A stretch of 64,000 nucleotides of DNA from Candidatus Poribacteria bacterium (GCA_022821965.1 JAJECN010000054.1:120009-184008), one strand, 5' to 3'. Positions 17,715 through 26,410 are shown, numbered from the stretch's first letter. Made by a program: numbers and translations. Notes: a model not told the origin generated them from the letters alone.

Positions 17715-18542
17715 ATGCGGAAATTTTATCAGTTCACGCTTGCGACAGCAATTATTTTTGCGCTGGTTGTGAGCGTCTCGCACCTTGCACTTGCACAAGG
17801 GAAGGTCAATATCAAAGATGGTCCCTTAAAAGAGGCAGATTGGTTAGTAGACCCTGCTCCAGAACTGAACGAAGACCATTCAGATAACAAGAACTGGGTC
17901 ACAAAGTATTACGGACCCGATGGAAACTACGAAGTCAATGGTGGGTTCGGTGCCTCTGCCCCGAAAGACCTTATCTCGGAAGGCACCGGTGGTAAACTGA
18001 CGCAACCCAAACTTTCAACCATTGAAGGTTTGAAACTGACACAGACCATTGATATTGAATGGAAAAAGGGAAATGGTGGAACGCGAGGATGGGAAGTCTT
18101 TGAAATTGATCCTGCTGACTCGCATCACATGAACCGAGGTGGTCCTGGAGATAACATTGATACCTACGGTATTCTCGTTATTAAGGCTCCCGAAGATATG
18201 ACGGCTGTGATGTCCCCCGCGCACGACGACCACGCCCAAATCTGGATTAACGGCGAAAAGTGGTACAATAATTCGCGGTGGACAGGTGCCGTCCAACAAG
18301 TCGACTTCAATATTGAAATTGACTTGCAGAAAGGCGGGAATGTCCTCCTTTACCGGTGTGGCGAATCCGGCGGTGATGCGTATATGAACATTCATTTCGA
18401 CGATAAAACGCATGATGTTGTTGACATCTATCCGGATAAAGCGGTAGATCAGAAAAGCTTCTTTAGAGAAGCCGCTGGTGCGCTCGCTGTTGATCCCGTT
18501 GGTAAATTGGCAACAACGTGGGCAGAGATCAAACAGAAGTAG
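17715..18542 (+). CDS. Secreted protein, tandem family member 1
   Basis: A 275-residue exported protein; the signal peptide (FTLATAIIFALVVSVSHLALA) ends near residue 28. The mature part has one domain conserved in all three tandem copies, with the blocks DHSDNKNWVTKYYGPDGNY, NRGGPGDNIDTYGILVI, AHDDHAQIWINGEKWYNN and GGNVLLYRCGESGG. The last two look like a PA14- or galactose-binding-type beta-sandwich (Asp-rich loop then WINGEKW), suggesting ligand or glycan binding, but I cannot name the family. ATG 17715 is preferred over 17691 because a strong AAGGAGG lies between them. A hairpin terminator follows at 18593. Confidence 0.8.
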   Translation: MRKFYQFTLATAIIFALVVSVSHLALAQGKVNIKDGPLKEADWLVDPAPELNEDHSDNKNWVTKYYGPDGNYEVNGGFGASAPKDLISEGTGGKLTQPKLSTIEGLKLTQTIDIEWKKGNGGTRGWEVFEIDPADSHHMNRGGPGDNIDTYGILVIKAPEDMTAVMSPAHDDHAQIWINGEKWYNNSRWTGAVQQVDFNIEIDLQKGGNVLLYRCGESGGDAYMNIHFDDKTHDVVDIYPDKAVDQKSFFREAAGALAVDPVGKLATTWAEIKQK

Positions 18543-18592
18543 AAATTTTTGCTATTTTTGTGGGCGTACTTTCTACGGATACTCTTACGTCC

Positions 18593-18637
18593 GGCGAATT
18601 GTAGCACTACCGTGTGTTACAATTCGCCATATTTTTT
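18593..18637 (+). terminator. Hairpin terminator after secreted paralogue 1
   Basis: GGCGAATTGTA pairs perfectly with TACAATTCGCC and is followed by ATATTTTTT. The stem is nearly the same as the terminator at 20826, showing that it was duplicated with the gene. The remaining 18638-18840 has no clear promoter. Confidence 0.8.
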
Positions 18638-18840
18638 CTATTTCCATCTCACTTACCCAAGTTAGAACGGAACATGAATCTCCAAATCCTGCCCTTTTCT
18701 TTTTATGATTTGGTACAAATGTTATGATGATACATGGTAGTGTTGGACTGCTTCAACATCACGGAACCTATAAACGAATCTGGGTTATGCAGTAACTTAA
18801 TCCAGTGCTTTTAAATATTTATCTGTAAGAAGGGAACGAA

Positions 18841-19677
18841 ATGAAAAGATTTTGTCAATTTACGCTTGCGACAGCGATTATCTTTGCGCTGGTTGTAAGC
18901 ATCACGCACCTTGCATTCGCGCAGGCAAACGATATCGATGATGGACCTTTGGCGGAAGCCGATTGGCTAAAAGATCCAAACCCCAATGGGGACAATCTTA
19001 GAGAAAATCACAGTGATATTGACACTTGGATTACCAAGTGGTATGGGCCCGAAGGGAACTATGAAAACAACGGCACCTTTCAGGTTTCTTCTCAGAGAGA
19101 TCTTATTGATGAGGGCACCAACGGTAAACTCACAGAAACCGAGCTCTCAACAGCCGCCGGTTTACAGCTGACACAAACCGTTGCTATGGAGTGGGATAAG
19201 GCTCACGGTGGGACGCGAGAATGGACAGTCTTTGAGCTCGATCCGGCAGACGGAAACAACATGAACCGAGGCGGTCCTGTCGATAATATTGATACCTACG
19301 GGATGGTCGTTATTAATGCCCCCGTGGCGAGGAAAGCCATCATGTATCCAGCACATGATGATCACGCCCAAATTTGGATTAACGGCGAAAAATGGTACAA
19401 CAACTCAAGGTGGACAGGTGCCGCACGAACGATTCTTCACACCGTTGAAGTTGATTTGAAAAAAGGTGGTAATGTACTGCTTTACCGGGTTGGTGAATCC
19501 GGCGGTTCCGCGTATATAAACCTCCACTTTGATGATGACACCCACAAATCCTGTAAAATCTATCCTGACAAGTCGAAGGATCAGAAAAGCTTCTTCAATG
19601 AAGTTCGTGGGGTCCTGTCAGTTGATCCGACTGAAAAATTAACGACGCTCTGGGCAGATATTAAACGGAACCGTTAG
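18841..19677 (+). CDS. Secreted protein, tandem family member 2
   Basis: A 278-residue paralogue of the proteins at 17715 and 19942. The signal peptide is nearly the same as that of member 1 (TLATAIIFALVVSITHLAFA). The mature domain keeps DTWITKWYGPEGNYENNG, NMNRGGPVDNIDTYGMVVI, AHDDHAQIWINGEKWYNN and GGNVLLYRVGESGG. The usual Arg-Cys-Gly of the other two copies is Arg-Val-Gly here, so it lacks the Cys they share. The ATG follows AAGAAGGGAACGA. It has its own terminator at 19685. Confidence 0.8.
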   Translation: MKRFCQFTLATAIIFALVVSITHLAFAQANDIDDGPLAEADWLKDPNPNGDNLRENHSDIDTWITKWYGPEGNYENNGTFQVSSQRDLIDEGTNGKLTETELSTAAGLQLTQTVAMEWDKAHGGTREWTVFELDPADGNNMNRGGPVDNIDTYGMVVINAPVARKAIMYPAHDDHAQIWINGEKWYNNSRWTGAARTILHTVEVDLKKGGNVLLYRVGESGGSAYINLHFDDDTHKSCKIYPDKSKDQKSFFNEVRGVLSVDPTEKLTTLWADIKRNR

Positions 19678-19684
19678 TCAAACG

Positions 19685-19721
19685 AAAGCCCTTGTCCAGC
19701 CTTTTCAGACAAGGGCTTTTT
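19685..19721 (+). terminator. Rho-independent terminator after secreted paralogue 2
   Basis: AAAGCCCTTGTC pairs with GACAAGGGCTTTT around an 11-nt loop, followed by TTTTTC. Confidence 0.85.
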
Positions 19722-19749
19722 CATGTTCCGAAGGGACACCGAATGGAAT

Positions 19750-19782
19750 CGTAGGTTGGCTTGAATGTAGAGAAACCCAACT
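19750..19782. repeat. Short GTAGGTTGG...GAAACCCAAC repeat
   Basis: A compact copy of the GTAGGTTGGGTTGAACG...GAAACCCAAC unit that also forms the ends and core of the two MITE-like elements at 38983 and 47413. A similar short copy is at 31748-31782. Confidence 0.6.
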
Positions 19783-19799
19783 ATTGTTCTATAGTTCTC

Positions 19800-19828
19800 T
19801 TGACAAAGCTCTGTTAAGATGTTATAAT
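19800..19828 (+). promoter_or_regulatory. Sigma-70 promoter of secreted paralogue 3
   Basis: TTGACA (19800-19805), 17-bp spacer, TATAAT (19823-19828): a consensus promoter 114 nt upstream of the ATG at 19942, the same leader length as for paralogue 1. Confidence 0.85.
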
Positions 19829-19941
19829 AATTTGTAATGTTGAACGCTTTTTCAACGTTATATAATCTACAGAGGTGCCTAAGTTCCGTTATCGTTTAAC
19901 TTAGTCCTCTTAACTATTAGTCTACAAAAAAAGGATATAGA

Positions 19942-20775
19942 ATGAAAAGATTTTATACGCTAACACTCGCAATTGCGATTATGTTCACACTCGTTGTCAG
20001 CGGCTCACATCATGTATTCGCGGCTGACCTAATCCAAGGGGGTCCCCTGGCTGAAGACCAACTCTTAGAGGATCCGGACCCGAACGATGATAGCCTCAGA
20101 GAAGATCACAGCGACGTAGAAACGTGGATTACGAAGTGGTACGGACCCGACGGTAACTACGAAAATAATGGAACCTTCCAAGTTTCCGGTCCGATGGACT
20201 TCATCGACGAAGGGAGCGGCGGTAAACTGACCCAGTCTTCACTTTCAACGATAGAAGGGCTGCTTATGACGCAGGATATCGATATGGAATGGGGCGATGA
20301 CCACGGCGGTGACCGTGCGTGGACTGTCTTTGAAATCGATCCCGCTGATGGAAATAATATGAACAGAGGCGGCCCCCCTGATAATCTTGATACCTATGCT
20401 ATTATCGTTATTGATTCGCCGAGTGATATGATCTCTGTAATGTCACCCGCACACGACGACCACGCACAGATCTGGATTAACGGCGAAAAGTGGTACAACA
20501 ATACCAGATGGACAGGTGCCGCACGAACGATTCTTCACAACGTCGAAGTCGATTTACAAAAAGGTGCCAACGTACTGCTCTATCGATGCGGTGAATCGGG
20601 TGGTTCCGCGTATTTCAACCTCCACTTTGACGATGCAACGCACGACGCTGTTACAATCTATCCCAAAGATTCAACCGATAAGGATAGTTTCTTTGATGAA
20701 ATCCTGCCGTTGACCGCTGTCGAACCCACTGGAAAATTGACAACAATTTGGGCAGACATTAAGAAACAGAAATAA
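19942..20775 (+). CDS. Secreted protein, tandem family member 3
   Basis: A 277-residue paralogue with signal peptide (TLAIAIMFTLVVSGSHHVFA). It shares the blocks ETWITKWYGPDGNYENNG, NMNRGGPPDNLDTYAIIVI, AHDDHAQIWINGEKWYNN and GANVLLYRCGESGG. It is closer to member 2 in the N-terminal half (ENNGTFQVSGP) and has the Cys of member 1. The start is preceded by AAAGGATATAGA. It has its own consensus promoter and terminator, so the three genes are independent units rather than one operon. Confidence 0.8.
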   Translation: MKRFYTLTLAIAIMFTLVVSGSHHVFAADLIQGGPLAEDQLLEDPDPNDDSLREDHSDVETWITKWYGPDGNYENNGTFQVSGPMDFIDEGSGGKLTQSSLSTIEGLLMTQDIDMEWGDDHGGDRAWTVFEIDPADGNNMNRGGPPDNLDTYAIIVIDSPSDMISVMSPAHDDHAQIWINGEKWYNNTRWTGAARTILHNVEVDLQKGANVLLYRCGESGGSAYFNLHFDDATHDAVTIYPKDSTDKDSFFDEILPLTAVEPTGKLTTIWADIKKQK

Positions 20776-20825
20776 TAACGTTCTATTATTTTTGTCGGTG
20801 TGTTTTCTCAGCACGCCTCTCATAC

Positions 20826-20870
20826 GGCGAATTGTCGTACAACTATGTACAGCAATTCGCCATGTTTTTT
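20826..20870 (+). terminator. Hairpin terminator after secreted paralogue 3
   Basis: GGCGAATTGTCGTAC pairs with GTACAGCAATTCGCC (one bulge) followed by ATGTTTTTT; homologous to the terminator at 18593. Confidence 0.8.
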
Positions 20871-20907
20871 GCATCCAGTGAAGGAGGAAAACACCCTCAT
20901 TGCTGCT

Positions 20908-20967
20908 GGCGAGGATTGTATCCTCGCCCTTCCGTAATGTTTAAGCAATTGTGAACTTTACTATAAT
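20908..20967. repeat. GCGAGGAT palindrome repeat with TTTACTATAAT end
   Basis: GGCGAGGATTGTATCCTCGCC at 20908-20928 is palindromic, followed after about 30 bp by ACTTTACTATAAT. Related elements are at 26411-26490, 36792-36899 and, reversed, 55697-55756. Confidence 0.7.
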
Positions 20968-20982
20968 CCGTGCCACAATTGC

Positions 20983-21011
20983 TTGCAAATCCCAAAAATA
21001 TCTGTTACAAT
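20983..21011 (+). promoter_or_regulatory. Sigma-70 promoter giving a near-leaderless TPR mRNA
   Basis: TTGCAA (20983-20988), 17-bp spacer, TACAAT (21006-21011). The ATG at 21019 lies only 8 nt after the -10 box, so the transcript should begin at or next to the start codon; this also rules out a TTG start at 20983. Confidence 0.65.
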
Positions 21012-21018
21012 AAAAACC

Positions 21019-21651
21019 ATGTGGACCAAAATGCTCCGTTGCTTATTCATATCTATTTTCGTCTTTGTGCTCATCGGATGGGTAGGGGGTTGGACGCGGA
21101 CGATGAAAGCCGGGAGCGAGGCATACTCTCGCCAGAACTATGGCGAGGCACAAGTTGCCTTTCAGCAGGCAACGCTTGACAAGCCTGAAAATCCGACCAC
21201 ACACTATAACCTCGGCACAGCTCTCTATAGACAGGACAAATTTAGAGAGGCGGCGCGCGCATTTCAGGTGTCGCTGCGAAAGCACACCGAACAAACCAAA
21301 AACGTCCCGAATCTGGCGCATATCTATTACAACTTGGGAAACGCCCAATTCAAATCAGGCGATCTTGCAGGGGCAATTGAATCTTACAAACACACACTCC
21401 GCTCGGATTCTCAGGATACCGATGCGCAATACAACCTCGCCTTAGCACTTCAACTGATGAAGCAACAGGAAGATCTCGCACAACAACAGCAGGCGAATAA
21501 GGACGCTCCACCGAAAACTGAGCCTAATGATATTGGCAGAGCGGAGACACTTCAACTCTTGGAACGTTTTAGTGAGAATGAGAATAGGTTACGCCAAAAA
21601 CTACTACAGGAACAGCGCAAAAGCGGATATCGGCGTGAAAAGGATTGGTAA
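21019..21651 (+). CDS. BatC-like TPR membrane protein
   Basis: A 210-residue protein with an N-terminal membrane anchor (CLFISIFVFVLIGWVGGW) and at least three TPR units: AYSRQNYGEAQVAFQQA, YNLGTALYRQDKFREAARAFQ and YNLGNAQFKSGDLAGAIESYK. The C-terminus is Gln-rich and ends in QKLLQEQRKSGYRREKDW, as in BatC-type proteins of Bat (aerotolerance) operons. BatD follows 43 nt downstream, which supports the assignment. TPR repeats probably hold a Bat complex together at the membrane. No usual Shine-Dalgarno is seen, which fits the near-leaderless promoter. Confidence 0.75.
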   Translation: MWTKMLRCLFISIFVFVLIGWVGGWTRTMKAGSEAYSRQNYGEAQVAFQQATLDKPENPTTHYNLGTALYRQDKFREAARAFQVSLRKHTEQTKNVPNLAHIYYNLGNAQFKSGDLAGAIESYKHTLRSDSQDTDAQYNLALALQLMKQQEDLAQQQQANKDAPPKTEPNDIGRAETLQLLERFSENENRLRQKLLQEQRKSGYRREKDW

Positions 21652-21694
21652 ACTTCAGAAGGATGGAAAGAGGGAAGTCTGGCAGAATAGAAGG

Positions 21695-23416
21695 ATGCAG
21701 TTCTCAATCTTCCAATCTTCCAATCTTCCAATCTTTTTCGTCGGCATTGTTTTCATCTTTCTTGCAACAGATGCCCAAAGCCAAGAGATTAATGTCGCTG
21801 CCGTGGTAAGTCCTCGTCACATCCAATTTGGGGAGAAAGCGAGGTTGGACCTCACGATTTCAGGGGACACCTTCATCAAACATGTTGAAGTCCCGCAGTT
21901 TAACTTCCTACCTGCATTCCTTGCGTTACCACTGCGTTCTGAAACCACACCGCGTTTGGAATCAAACAAAATTGCGGTTTCTATGGCGTGGGCTTATGAA
22001 TTAATCCCACAAGCAGTTGGAGATTTTGCGTTATCCGATGTCCGTTTTGCCTATCAAGGGAACTCCTATTTTGCAAATCCGGGTTCAATCCGAGTGAGCG
22101 GGACTGATACATACATAGATGTCTCAACCGGCGGTGTCCATCAAGTTGAAGCAGAGGTTGATACGTCACAGCCCTACATCAACGCGCCACTTACGTATAC
22201 CTTCCGGTATCTCTACACCACGGTTTTGCCGACTCGCGAATCCCCAACCCCACGACTCCCGACATTCCCTGATTTCATCGTTGAGAAACTTCAAAAGGTG
22301 CCGACATACACACAGCCAATTCGCGGGCGGACGTTTTGGGTTGAGGCGTACACACATAAATTATATCCGAAGAAAACCGGGCAGATTGTTCTCGCACCTG
22401 CTGAATTGCTACTACCACTCCCGCGTGGACGCAAAACCTTGAAAACCAAACCTTTGACGCTGACGGTGCAACCGATTCCTGAAACGGATAGACCTCCTCA
22501 TTTCAACGGTGCTATCGGTGAATATCAAATTTCTGCTGAAATTGAACGCGGTTCGGTTGAAGTTGGACAGGCGCTAACCCTTACTGTCCGTATCTCTGGA
22601 CATGGCAACATCCAGACGGTCACACCACCCAAGCTGCCACCAATCGCCGGGGTTATGGTAAGTGGTCCCAATTGGGATCGCTCCCCCACATTTGGTATTA
22701 CGCCTACAAGTCGGACTTACGTCTACACCCTAACACCCGCAAAAATAGGAACACTGCGCATTCCTTCGATTGTATATAGCTATTTCGATCCGAACCGCGC
22801 GGTTTATGCGACGACGGAGACAACCCCTATTCCAATCTCTGCGCGTCCGAATCCGAACGACACCATTGGCGATACCGACGGTTCACCGTGGACACGCTGG
22901 ATAATTTTATTTGCAGTTGTGCTTGTCGTATTGGCTGTAGGTGGTTATCTTTGGTCCCGTACTGGGTTTGCGATGCCTGCAAGGGCAGCGGTAAAAAAAC
23001 CGATGCGAACAGGCACGCGTAACAGCAGCGAATCTGGAGACCAAACGGTACCATTTGATGGAGGTGAACCGACAGCTCCTATTTCACAAGCGCGTGAGGC
23101 ACTTGCAGCACTCGCGCATGGCGACACAACGAACAACGCAACGACATTCGCAAATGCCCTCGCGCAAACGCTTTACCAATACCTTGAGGATACGTTAGTC
23201 CTATCAGAACGGAATATGGACGCGGCACGAGAGGTATGCACACAAGCACAAATCGCCGAATCTGTTGTTGAGGACCTCATTGACATCCTCACGAAGTGTG
23301 ATTATCATCGTTTTGCACCTGTCCCGCTCAGTTCAGACGAACGGAATAGTCTAATCACCCGCGCTGACGGTGTTATCAACGACATTGAAAACCACCAAGG
23401 TGCTCACGCTACGTAG
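21695..23416 (+). CDS. batD: BatD-like 'oxygen tolerance' membrane protein
   Basis: A 573-residue exported protein of the BatD family; Bat proteins are membrane proteins linked with stress tolerance and MoxR-type systems. After a signal peptide (LPIFFVGIVFIFLATDAQSQ) come large beta domains with AAVVSPRHIQFGEKARLDLTISGD and a second copy-like stretch ISAEIERGSVEVGQALTLTVRISGHGN. One transmembrane helix (WIILFAVVLVVLAVGGYLW) is near residue 427, followed by a cytosolic helical tail. The frame is open to 21527, but ATG 21695 places the signal peptide at the N-terminus. Four tandem 8-bp CAATCTTC-type units lie at 21705-21736, just after the start. Confidence 0.8.
   Translation: MQFSIFQSSNLPIFFVGIVFIFLATDAQSQEINVAAVVSPRHIQFGEKARLDLTISGDTFIKHVEVPQFNFLPAFLALPLRSETTPRLESNKIAVSMAWAYELIPQAVGDFALSDVRFAYQGNSYFANPGSIRVSGTDTYIDVSTGGVHQVEAEVDTSQPYINAPLTYTFRYLYTTVLPTRESPTPRLPTFPDFIVEKLQKVPTYTQPIRGRTFWVEAYTHKLYPKKTGQIVLAPAELLLPLPRGRKTLKTKPLTLTVQPIPETDRPPHFNGAIGEYQISAEIERGSVEVGQALTLTVRISGHGNIQTVTPPKLPPIAGVMVSGPNWDRSPTFGITPTSRTYVYTLTPAKIGTLRIPSIVYSYFDPNRAVYATTETTPIPISARPNPNDTIGDTDGSPWTRWIILFAVVLVVLAVGGYLWSRTGFAMPARAAVKKPMRTGTRNSSESGDQTVPFDGGEPTAPISQAREALAALAHGDTTNNATTFANALAQTLYQYLEDTLVLSERNMDAAREVCTQAQIAESVVEDLIDILTKCDYHRFAPVPLSSDERNSLITRADGVINDIENHQGAHAT
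21705..21736 (+). repeat. Tandem 8-bp repeat in the start of batD
   Basis: CAATCTTC three times and then CAATCTTT, all in the coding region 10-41 nt after the start codon. Since 8 is not a multiple of 3, gain or loss of a unit would shift the reading frame. Confidence 0.85.
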
Positions 23417-23425
23417 ATTGTCCTC

Positions 23426-23548
23426 TGTAGCATAGCTTGTTAGGCTGTGCAGAGGAGTTATCAGTTCTCAGTTAAAGAGGTGTGCTGTGGCAGGGACACA
23501 AAGTCTAACCGCCACAAGGTGATAACTGAAAACTGACGACTGACAACT
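23426..23548. repeat. TGTAGCATA...TGTGC unit and ACTGACGACTGACAAC repeat
   Basis: TGTAGCATAGCTTGTTAGGC resembles units at 37666 and, in tandem, 42860-42913. It is followed by AGTTATCAGTTCTCAGTT ... AACTGACGACTGACAAC, another interspersed-type inverted arrangement. Confidence 0.55.
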
Positions 23549-23568
23549 ATATAAAAAGGAATAATAAA

Positions 23569-24075
23569 ATGGAAATATTCTCACTTTTAACACTTTGGCT
23601 ACACGTTATCGCCGCCGTTGTATGGGTCGGTGGTAACCTCATTTTGGCAATGGTGATCGTCCCGCATTTCAAACAGAGTTTGCCACCTGTTCAACGGATC
23701 CAAATCTTGACGCAGATAGGGAAACGGTTTGAACCCGTTGTGTGGGGCTGTGTCGGCGTGCTATTTTTTACCGGCATCGTCAACATTTTCTTTGCTGTAG
23801 ACCTCACCACTGCAACCCCGATTTCCAATGCGTTTATGCGAACCCTCCTCATCAAAATCGTACTTTTCTTCGTGTTGGTTATCCTCACGGTATTACACAG
23901 CATGATTTTCGCACCCCGACTGGCAGCAGCGGTTGAGACATTAGATCTCACACTTGAAGAACTCCCACCGGAGGTGAAGCCGCTCCGTACCCAGATGTCG
24001 GTCATATCCAGCCTGATGGGTGTCGTTTCGCTGTTAATCCTACTCGCTGCCGTTGCCCTTCGTATGGGCATATAA
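23569..24075 (+). CDS. Four-helix membrane protein, CopD-like
   Basis: A 168-residue integral membrane protein with four hydrophobic segments. The first helix carries LWLHVIAAVVWVGGNL and the third VLTVLHSMIFAPRL; such in-membrane His residues next to WVGGN are typical of the CopD-like and HemJ-like families, which bind copper or haem. TM2 is WGCVGVLFFTGIVNIFF and TM4 is SLMGVVSLLILLAAVALRM. It lies 152 nt beyond batD, with a repeat between them, so it may be separately expressed. CopD-like is the best guess; direct evidence of metal binding is absent. Confidence 0.7.
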   Translation: MEIFSLLTLWLHVIAAVVWVGGNLILAMVIVPHFKQSLPPVQRIQILTQIGKRFEPVVWGCVGVLFFTGIVNIFFAVDLTTATPISNAFMRTLLIKIVLFFVLVILTVLHSMIFAPRLAAAVETLDLTLEELPPEVKPLRTQMSVISSLMGVVSLLILLAAVALRMGI

Positions 24076-24086
24076 CGCCCAATCGA

Positions 24087-24170
24087 GGTAGGTCCGATTC
24101 TCTAACCGCCCTATAGGGGTCAATTTAAGAAAAAGAACCGCTTGAACCCAAGAACGGTAGGTGCGGTTTT
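24087..24170. repeat. GGTAGGTGCGG / GTCAATTTAAGAAAA interspersed repeat
   Basis: A degenerate copy of GGTAGGTGCGGTT..AACCGCACC..AGGTGTCAATTTA (24087-24127), then AAGAACCGCTTGAACCCAAGAACGGTAGGTGCGG in the same order as at 63690-63745. The remainder of 24076-24294 shows nothing else. Confidence 0.6.
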
Positions 24171-24294
24171 GTGGTGTACTCACCCAAATTTTACCCACAC
24201 GCGGTAAAATTTGTCTTTGCTTTACATTTGCGATCTGCATTCCCAACCGCACCGGATGGCATTATAAGTTGAGTTCCCAACGGCGGTCACAAAA

Positions 24295-24873
24295 TCATCG
24301 TGAACGGAAAAGGAAGAAAAGCAGGTAAGAGCCAAGGGACAGAACGTTTATTGCTATCAGACTCCAACGCGCCAGTCGGGTTTTCAGTCTCGGAAACAGA
24401 TAGATAGAAGCGACAAGCGTGACCAATCGTTCTATCGGTGCAACAATACCACCGTAATGATCCCTGTCCCAATAGGAGATAGGGCTTTCAAAGACGAAAT
24501 CGGAGAGCGGAAAGAAGTGATGATGCCCATCGTCATGGTGCGTTAGAAAGTCGAAACCGCAGTGGAGGAGCATACTCCAAGCAAAGACCGTTAGCCTTTC
24601 AGAGTTTAACAGATAATACCCAATACCTAACACAATCAGAATCAATGGAACGGCGTTGAAGAGGTCAAAGAAAGTTTGCCACGCCTCCATAAAGTATCGA
24701 GACCCCCAGAGTTCACGCTGTGGTGTTTTACGAATCATGCTTTCTACTATGAAGAAGACGAACATTGGCACGTCGGGTAACACCGCACCGAGTAAGGCAT
24801 AAAAATGGAGAAAGGGTTTGCCTCGCTTTGAGAGGAGTGCTATATTGAGGATAGCGTGTGAGTGGGTTACCAT
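24295..24873 (-). CDS. Membrane protein, probable metal-dependent hydrolase type
   Basis: A 192-residue membrane protein. The N-terminus MVTHSHAILNIALL, the GAVLPDVPMF Asp and the LLHCGFDFLTHHDDGHHHFF cluster of His and Asp resemble the inner-membrane putative metal-dependent hydrolase families (YdjM/DUF457-like). Five hydrophobic segments are visible, including FFDLFNAVPLILIVLGIGYYL and RLARWSLIAINVLSLGSYLLFF. I choose ATG 24873 since the upstream part of the longer frame overlaps a repeat-like stretch. It is 37 nt downstream of the acetyltransferase on the same strand. Activity is not proven for this group. Confidence 0.65.
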   Translation of the reverse strand: MVTHSHAILNIALLSKRGKPFLHFYALLGAVLPDVPMFVFFIVESMIRKTPQRELWGSRYFMEAWQTFFDLFNAVPLILIVLGIGYYLLNSERLTVFAWSMLLHCGFDFLTHHDDGHHHFFPLSDFVFESPISYWDRDHYGGIVAPIERLVTLVASIYLFPRLKTRLARWSLIAINVLSLGSYLLFFLFRSR

Positions 24874-24910
24874 TGTTATATCGGCTATCGGCATTCGGCT
24901 GTCAGCCAAC

Positions 24911-26266
24911 TCAAAGATGCCAAACTTCGCCCGTAAAGCGTGGAAACAGACAATCGAGTAGCACCGCTGCGGTACCACTTGCCCAGCAATCAACGTATCT
25001 TGATGCCAATTCTTCTGTCCGGCACCGTCCGCACAGCAGCTGCAGGAAGGTTAAATCTGGAAACTGGGCATCTCCGTCCTCAATATCTTCTGGGGTCCAA
25101 TCTGCTATCTCCGTTAAGTTGCCGTCATGGAATTTCAGATGGACGCCACTCCGATAGAAGTTGAGTTTGAGTTCATCGGTGTAGTTCTCCGCGACAGTGC
25201 TGATAAGATGTTTTTCGAGAGCAGGTCGGATATGCCGTAAGAATGCTATTAAATCTGGCACCCGAATATACCACGCATACGGCGGCTCCTTACGGACAAA
25301 ATGCTTGGGTAGAGTCTTATAAACCGAATGCTCACGTCCCAACATGAATTGGATACCTACTACTTCCGGGTTTTTATTTTCAGGTGTCACAGGTGTCGTC
25401 TGTGCCTTTTCCCACAGTGCTCGTAAGAGTGAAGGTATCAAGTACAGATATCCGACCCCTGGCTTCAACTCCATCTGCATGACAAGGAAGTTAGTGCCGG
25501 GATTCCCTAACTCGCTAAAACCTTCAAAGCACCACTGAAGATGTTGCACATATCCGAGTCGTATTCCTTCCATATCTTCAATAATCAGCCATTTGCGACA
25601 GGCATCGCTCCCTATTGACCTTCCGTTGAACTCATACTCCCACAGCGCAGGGCTTCGCGGGCAGGCAAAGAGCTGAGATTGAATTGCGTTCGCGTAAAGT
25701 TCTTGAATGAAGGCGTTATCCGTTTCCATTCGCGGTCGGAGCCGACACGTTTCGGTCTCGCTTTTTTTCAAAGGCGGGATGTGCATCCCATCAATAACCT
25801 GCTCCGCTTCCATATCGAGTGCCATCTCATATCCGAACAGGCGGTAATACCACGGGATACCGGTGATGCCTTGCATCAATTCCCCGCGTGTTTCACTCAA
25901 GGCATGAATCACTTCAAACTGCTTTCGGACGAAACCTCTTCTGCGATAAGGCACTTCAGTCGCGACATATTCAGGTTGCCCGAATTTGAATGGGATACCG
26001 CTATAAGTCCATGTCTGTGAAATCAGACACATAGATGACACAATTTTTCCGGTATTGGTATTTTCAACGATAGTGAAATCGCCAGCCTTGCAGGTTGGGT
26101 GATCTCCGGACATTAGATCTCGGATACCCGGTCCTACATTCTCAGCTTCGTGAAGGCGGGCATTGAATTCAGCGAGTGCATCCGTATCGTTGGATGTGGC
26201 GAATCGGAGTTTTAGGTTGTCGCCGAGGTCCATCGGCATCTGCGAGAGAATGTTATCTTTTGACAT
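24911..26266 (-). CDS. Eis-like GNAT N-acetyltransferase
   Basis: A 451-residue protein with an N-terminal GNAT domain: YVATEVPYRRRGFVRKQFEVIH is the acetyl-CoA pyrophosphate loop, then GITGIPWYYRLFGYEMAL, a pattern seen in Eis-type multi-domain acetyltransferases. A second GNAT-like middle part and a C-terminal sterol-carrier-protein-like domain (ELKLNFYRSGVHLKFHDG...FPDLTFLQLLCGRCR) follow, matching Eis architecture. AGGAAACGTAA precedes the ATG. Eis proteins acetylate amines on aminoglycosides or polyamines; the acceptor here is unknown. Confidence 0.75.
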   Translation of the reverse strand: MSKDNILSQMPMDLGDNLKLRFATSNDTDALAEFNARLHEAENVGPGIRDLMSGDHPTCKAGDFTIVENTNTGKIVSSMCLISQTWTYSGIPFKFGQPEYVATEVPYRRRGFVRKQFEVIHALSETRGELMQGITGIPWYYRLFGYEMALDMEAEQVIDGMHIPPLKKSETETCRLRPRMETDNAFIQELYANAIQSQLFACPRSPALWEYEFNGRSIGSDACRKWLIIEDMEGIRLGYVQHLQWCFEGFSELGNPGTNFLVMQMELKPGVGYLYLIPSLLRALWEKAQTTPVTPENKNPEVVGIQFMLGREHSVYKTLPKHFVRKEPPYAWYIRVPDLIAFLRHIRPALEKHLISTVAENYTDELKLNFYRSGVHLKFHDGNLTEIADWTPEDIEDGDAQFPDLTFLQLLCGRCRTEELASRYVDCWASGTAAVLLDCLFPRFTGEVWHL

Positions 26267-26410
26267 TTACGTTTCCTATAGAGTGATGTCGAATGGTTGG
26301 AAAGTGTCAAAAGAGATTGTATCACAAAACTCGGAATGCGTCAAACGGGATAGGAAACCACATCAGGATGATTTATGGTAGATTTTACAATTACTTAGAC
26401 ATTCTAAAGA

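Noticed and set aside
20983..21018. TTG start for the TPR gene
   Set aside because: The TTG lies in the -35 box of its own promoter; ATG 21019 begins the membrane anchor.
24894..24993. Longer N-terminus for the membrane protein at 24295-24873
   Set aside because: It would overlap the acetyltransferase gene and translate a repeat-like AGCCGATAGCC stretch.
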